Below, piece after piece: positions 62,179 through 64,000 of a stretch of DNA of 64,000 nucleotides. Within the stretch, counting starts at the first letter, position 1; every line of letters begins with the position of its first letter. This DNA comes from Rubritalea squalenifaciens DSM 18772. GTDB taxonomy: Bacteria; Verrucomicrobiota; Verrucomicrobiia; Verrucomicrobiales; Akkermansiaceae. A program made the translations under genes and the position numbers. Under the pieces are notes generated by a model. It saw only the letters and a list, made by a program, of their open reading frames with translations. It searched no databases and had not been told where the DNA came from. Location of the stretch: the NCBI RefSeq assembly GCF_900141815.1, contig NZ_FQYR01000002.1, forward strand, positions 124,001 to 188,000, read 5' to 3'.

Positions 62179-63543
62179 TTATTTTGCCTCTTCCTGCTTT
62201 TGCTTGAGGTACTCACCGACCCAACCAATGTTGTAGTGGCCAGTCTTGAAGTCCTCGTGATTGATGATTTCAATCTGGAAGGGGATGGTGGTCTTGATAC
62301 CGCGGATCATGAACTCGGTAAGAGCGCGGTTCATGCGGGCGATAGCGATCTCACGGGTGGCTCCGGTACAGATCAGCTTGGCGATCATGGAATCGTAGTG
62401 AGGAGGCACGGAGTAGCCTGAGTAGACGTGAGTGTCTACACGCACGCCCTTGCCGCCAGGAGCGTACCAGAGGTCGATCTTGCCTGGGCTCGGCGCAAAG
62501 TTGTTGTATGGGTCCTCAGCGTTGATACGGCACTCAATGGACCAGCCACGAGGCTCAGCCTTGAGAACGTGATCTGAGAGAGGCTCACCAGCCGCCACAC
62601 GGATCTGCTCCTTGATGAGCTCACAGCCCATGACTTCCTCTGTAACCGGGTGCTCGACCTGGATACGGGTGTTCATTTCCATGAAGTAGAAGTCCTTGCC
62701 GTTCTCATCCACGAGATACTCGATCGTACCAGCATTCTCGTAGCCGATGGCTTTGATGAGGTTGACGGATGCTTCACCCATGCGCTCACGCAGCTCAGGG
62801 GAAACGAGTGGCGATGGGCACTCCTCGATGATCTTCTGGTTGCGGCGCTGCATGGAGCAGTCACGCTCACCAAGGTGAATGAAGTTCCCCTTGGTATCAG
62901 CAATCACCTGGAATTCCACGTGGTGAGGATTCAGTACCAGCTTCTCGATGTAGCAGTCACCATTGCCGAAGCAGGCAATCGCTTCCTGGCTGGCCTGATT
63001 GTACATGTCGATGAACTGGCTTTCCTCCATGACCGGGCGCATGCCACGACCACCGCCGCCAGCGGTCGCCTTGATCATGACCGGGAAGCCGATCTCTTTA
63101 GCGACTTCGAGACCATGCTGGGCAGACTCAAGAATGCCTTCTGAACCAGGAGTCACTGGCACGCCATTGGCGAGTGCTGTGGCACGGGCGGTGTTCTTGT
63201 CACCCATGATGCGGATGGTATCCGCAGATGGTCCGATGAATTTAATGTCGCAAGACTCGCAGATCTCCACGAAGCGAGCATTCTCAGAAAGGAAACCGTA
63301 GCCCGGGTGGATCGCATCTGCCTCGGTGATCTCAGCGGCAGCAATGATGCGGTCAGGCTTCAGGTAGCTGTCTTTGCTGGGACCAGGGCCGATGCAGACG
63401 GCTTCGTCTGCCAATTGCACGTGCATGGAGTCAACGTCTGCCTCTGAATAGACAGCCACGGACGCTACGCCGAGCTCACGGCAGGCACGGATAATACGCA
63501 GGGCAATCTCCCCACGGTTTGCAACAAGGACTTTTTTAAGCAT
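62179..63543 (-). CDS. accC: Acetyl-CoA carboxylase biotin carboxylase subunit
   Basis: 454 residues. Carboxylates biotin on AccB with ATP and bicarbonate, the first half-reaction of fatty acid synthesis. Visible motifs are the amino end KVLVANRGEIALRIIRACRELG, HPGYGFLSENARF, the glycine-rich ATP lid KATAGGGGRGMR, HLGERDCSMQRRNQKIIEECPSP, and MEMNTRIQVEHPVTE with the catalytic arginine. It follows accB with 77 bases between them and ends the operon at the terminator near 62105. Confidence 0.97.
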   Translation of the reverse strand: MLKKVLVANRGEIALRIIRACRELGVASVAVYSEADVDSMHVQLADEAVCIGPGPSKDSYLKPDRIIAAAEITEADAIHPGYGFLSENARFVEICESCDIKFIGPSADTIRIMGDKNTARATALANGVPVTPGSEGILESAQHGLEVAKEIGFPVMIKATAGGGGRGMRPVMEESQFIDMYNQASQEAIACFGNGDCYIEKLVLNPHHVEFQVIADTKGNFIHLGERDCSMQRRNQKIIEECPSPLVSPELRERMGEASVNLIKAIGYENAGTIEYLVDENGKDFYFMEMNTRIQVEHPVTEEVMGCELIKEQIRVAAGEPLSDHVLKAEPRGWSIECRINAEDPYNNFAPSPGKIDLWYAPGGKGVRVDTHVYSGYSVPPHYDSMIAKLICTGATREIAIARMNRALTEFMIRGIKTTIPFQIEIINHEDFKTGHYNIGWVGEYLKQKQEEAK

Positions 63544-63620
63544 GATTCATACTGCTGCTCTGAGGCAGCGTGAAAAGTTGAACAAAAAATGGTGGTGGCA
63601 CCCGAAGGGGCGCCCCGAGA

Positions 63621-64000
63621 TTACTTGATGGTGAAGAGAGTATCGCCAAACTGTACCGGAGTGGCATCATCCACCTCAATGGCAGTGATTGTACCGGAAC
63701 GCTCTGCCTTGATCTCATTCATGACCTTCATGGCCTCAATGATGCAAAGAGTCTGACCTTCGGAGATCTTGTCACCCACTTCCACGAAGTTTGGTGAATC
63801 CGGAGAAGGCTTGCGGTAGAAAGTACCCACCATCGGTGAAGTGATTGGCTCACCATCGGCTACTGGGGCAGCGGCTCCTCCATCAGCAGGGGCTGCAGCT
63901 GGAGCAGCAGCGACCGGAGCAGCGGCTACTGGGGCAGCAGCAGGGATTCGCGCCATGGCAGCAGAGACTGCATCAGCGTCCAGACCCTTCTTGAGTTTCA
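63621..64000 (-). CDS. accB: Biotin carboxyl carrier protein of acetyl-CoA carboxylase (partial)
   Basis: The start lies beyond the right edge; about 126 C-terminal residues are visible. After a helical remnant ([15 protein letters not shown]) comes an alanine/proline-rich linker, then the biotinyl domain: [23 protein letters not shown] and the biotin-accepting lysine in [12 protein letters not shown]. The frame stays open to base 64000. Upstream of accC in the same direction, as in most bacteria. Confidence 0.95.
   Translation of the reverse strand, partial: KLKKGLDADAVSAAMARIPAAAPVAAAPVAAAPAAAPADGGAAAPVADGEPITSPMVGTFYRKPSPDSPNFVEVGDKISEGQTLCIIEAMKVMNEIKAERSGTITAIEVDDATPVQFGDTLFTIK

Overview
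The window looks like chromosomal DNA of a Verrucomicrobiota bacterium (probably a marine or polysaccharide-degrading member of Verrucomicrobiales). This rests on PEP-CTERM tags ending in R-rich tails, several secreted sulfatases, an ECF sigma/FecR-like pair, a fused cytochrome/beta-propeller of the PVC type, XylR-like LacI/AraC hybrid regulators and weak Shine-Dalgarno sites. The genus cannot be fixed from the sequence alone. No rRNA, recognised tRNA, CRISPR array, prophage or insertion sequence was seen.

Layout. 0-5.3 kb: edge of a 3-hydroxyisobutyrate dehydrogenase-type gene, a DNA glycosylase, a tandem pair of intergenic RNA-like elements, a gene interrupted by an in-frame UGA (candidate selenoprotein), a tRNA-dihydrouridine synthase and a lipoprotein MsrB. 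5.5-11.1 kb: an AT-richer solitary Fic gene with its own operators, then a MoxR-DUF58-transglutaminase operon and a YjdM/PhnA-like protein. 11.1-18.1 kb: an ECF sigma/FecR pair, a PEP-CTERM protein and two sulfatases, one of which has lost its catalytic residue. 18.2-22.1 kb: a phosphatase plus a 997-residue fusion of a glucosyl-3-phosphoglycerate synthase-type glycosyltransferase with a sucrose-phosphorylase-type GH13, apparently a compact glucosylglycerate synthesis and recycling cassette.

22.1-30 kb: uronate/gluconate catabolism genes divergent from a XylR-like regulator that overlaps a Tat-exported phosphoesterase. 30-45.9 kb: a structured leader before a VOC protein, a cytochrome c/beta-propeller operon, an amino-sugar-type cluster (TIM-barrel isomerase, GH20, Gfo/Idh/MocA, a divergent Nramp-like transporter and a XylR-like regulator), an SDR, a second candidate selenoprotein with a UGPC active site, hemF and a 69-residue PEP-CTERM mini-protein. 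46-52 kb: a TonB-dependent receptor divergent from a two-component system whose NtrC-like regulator lacks the Walker A lysine and GAFTGA, and a trypsin/PDZ protease. 52-64 kb: an intact sulfatase, two GYF-type membrane proteins each preceded by the same hairpin, lpdA, a thioredoxin-like protein, two paralogous lipoproteins flanking a CYTH phosphatase, rpe, tadA, a 650-base AT-rich gap, and accC/accB running off the right edge.

The strongest unusual signals are the two UGA-interrupted thioredoxin-fold genes (each with a bacterial SECIS-like hairpin at legal spacing), the glycosyltransferase-GH13 fusion, the dead sulfatase beside a live one, the tandem paralogous intergenic RNAs at 1.46-1.97 kb, and a three-way-junction-like leader at 30.07-30.15 kb.
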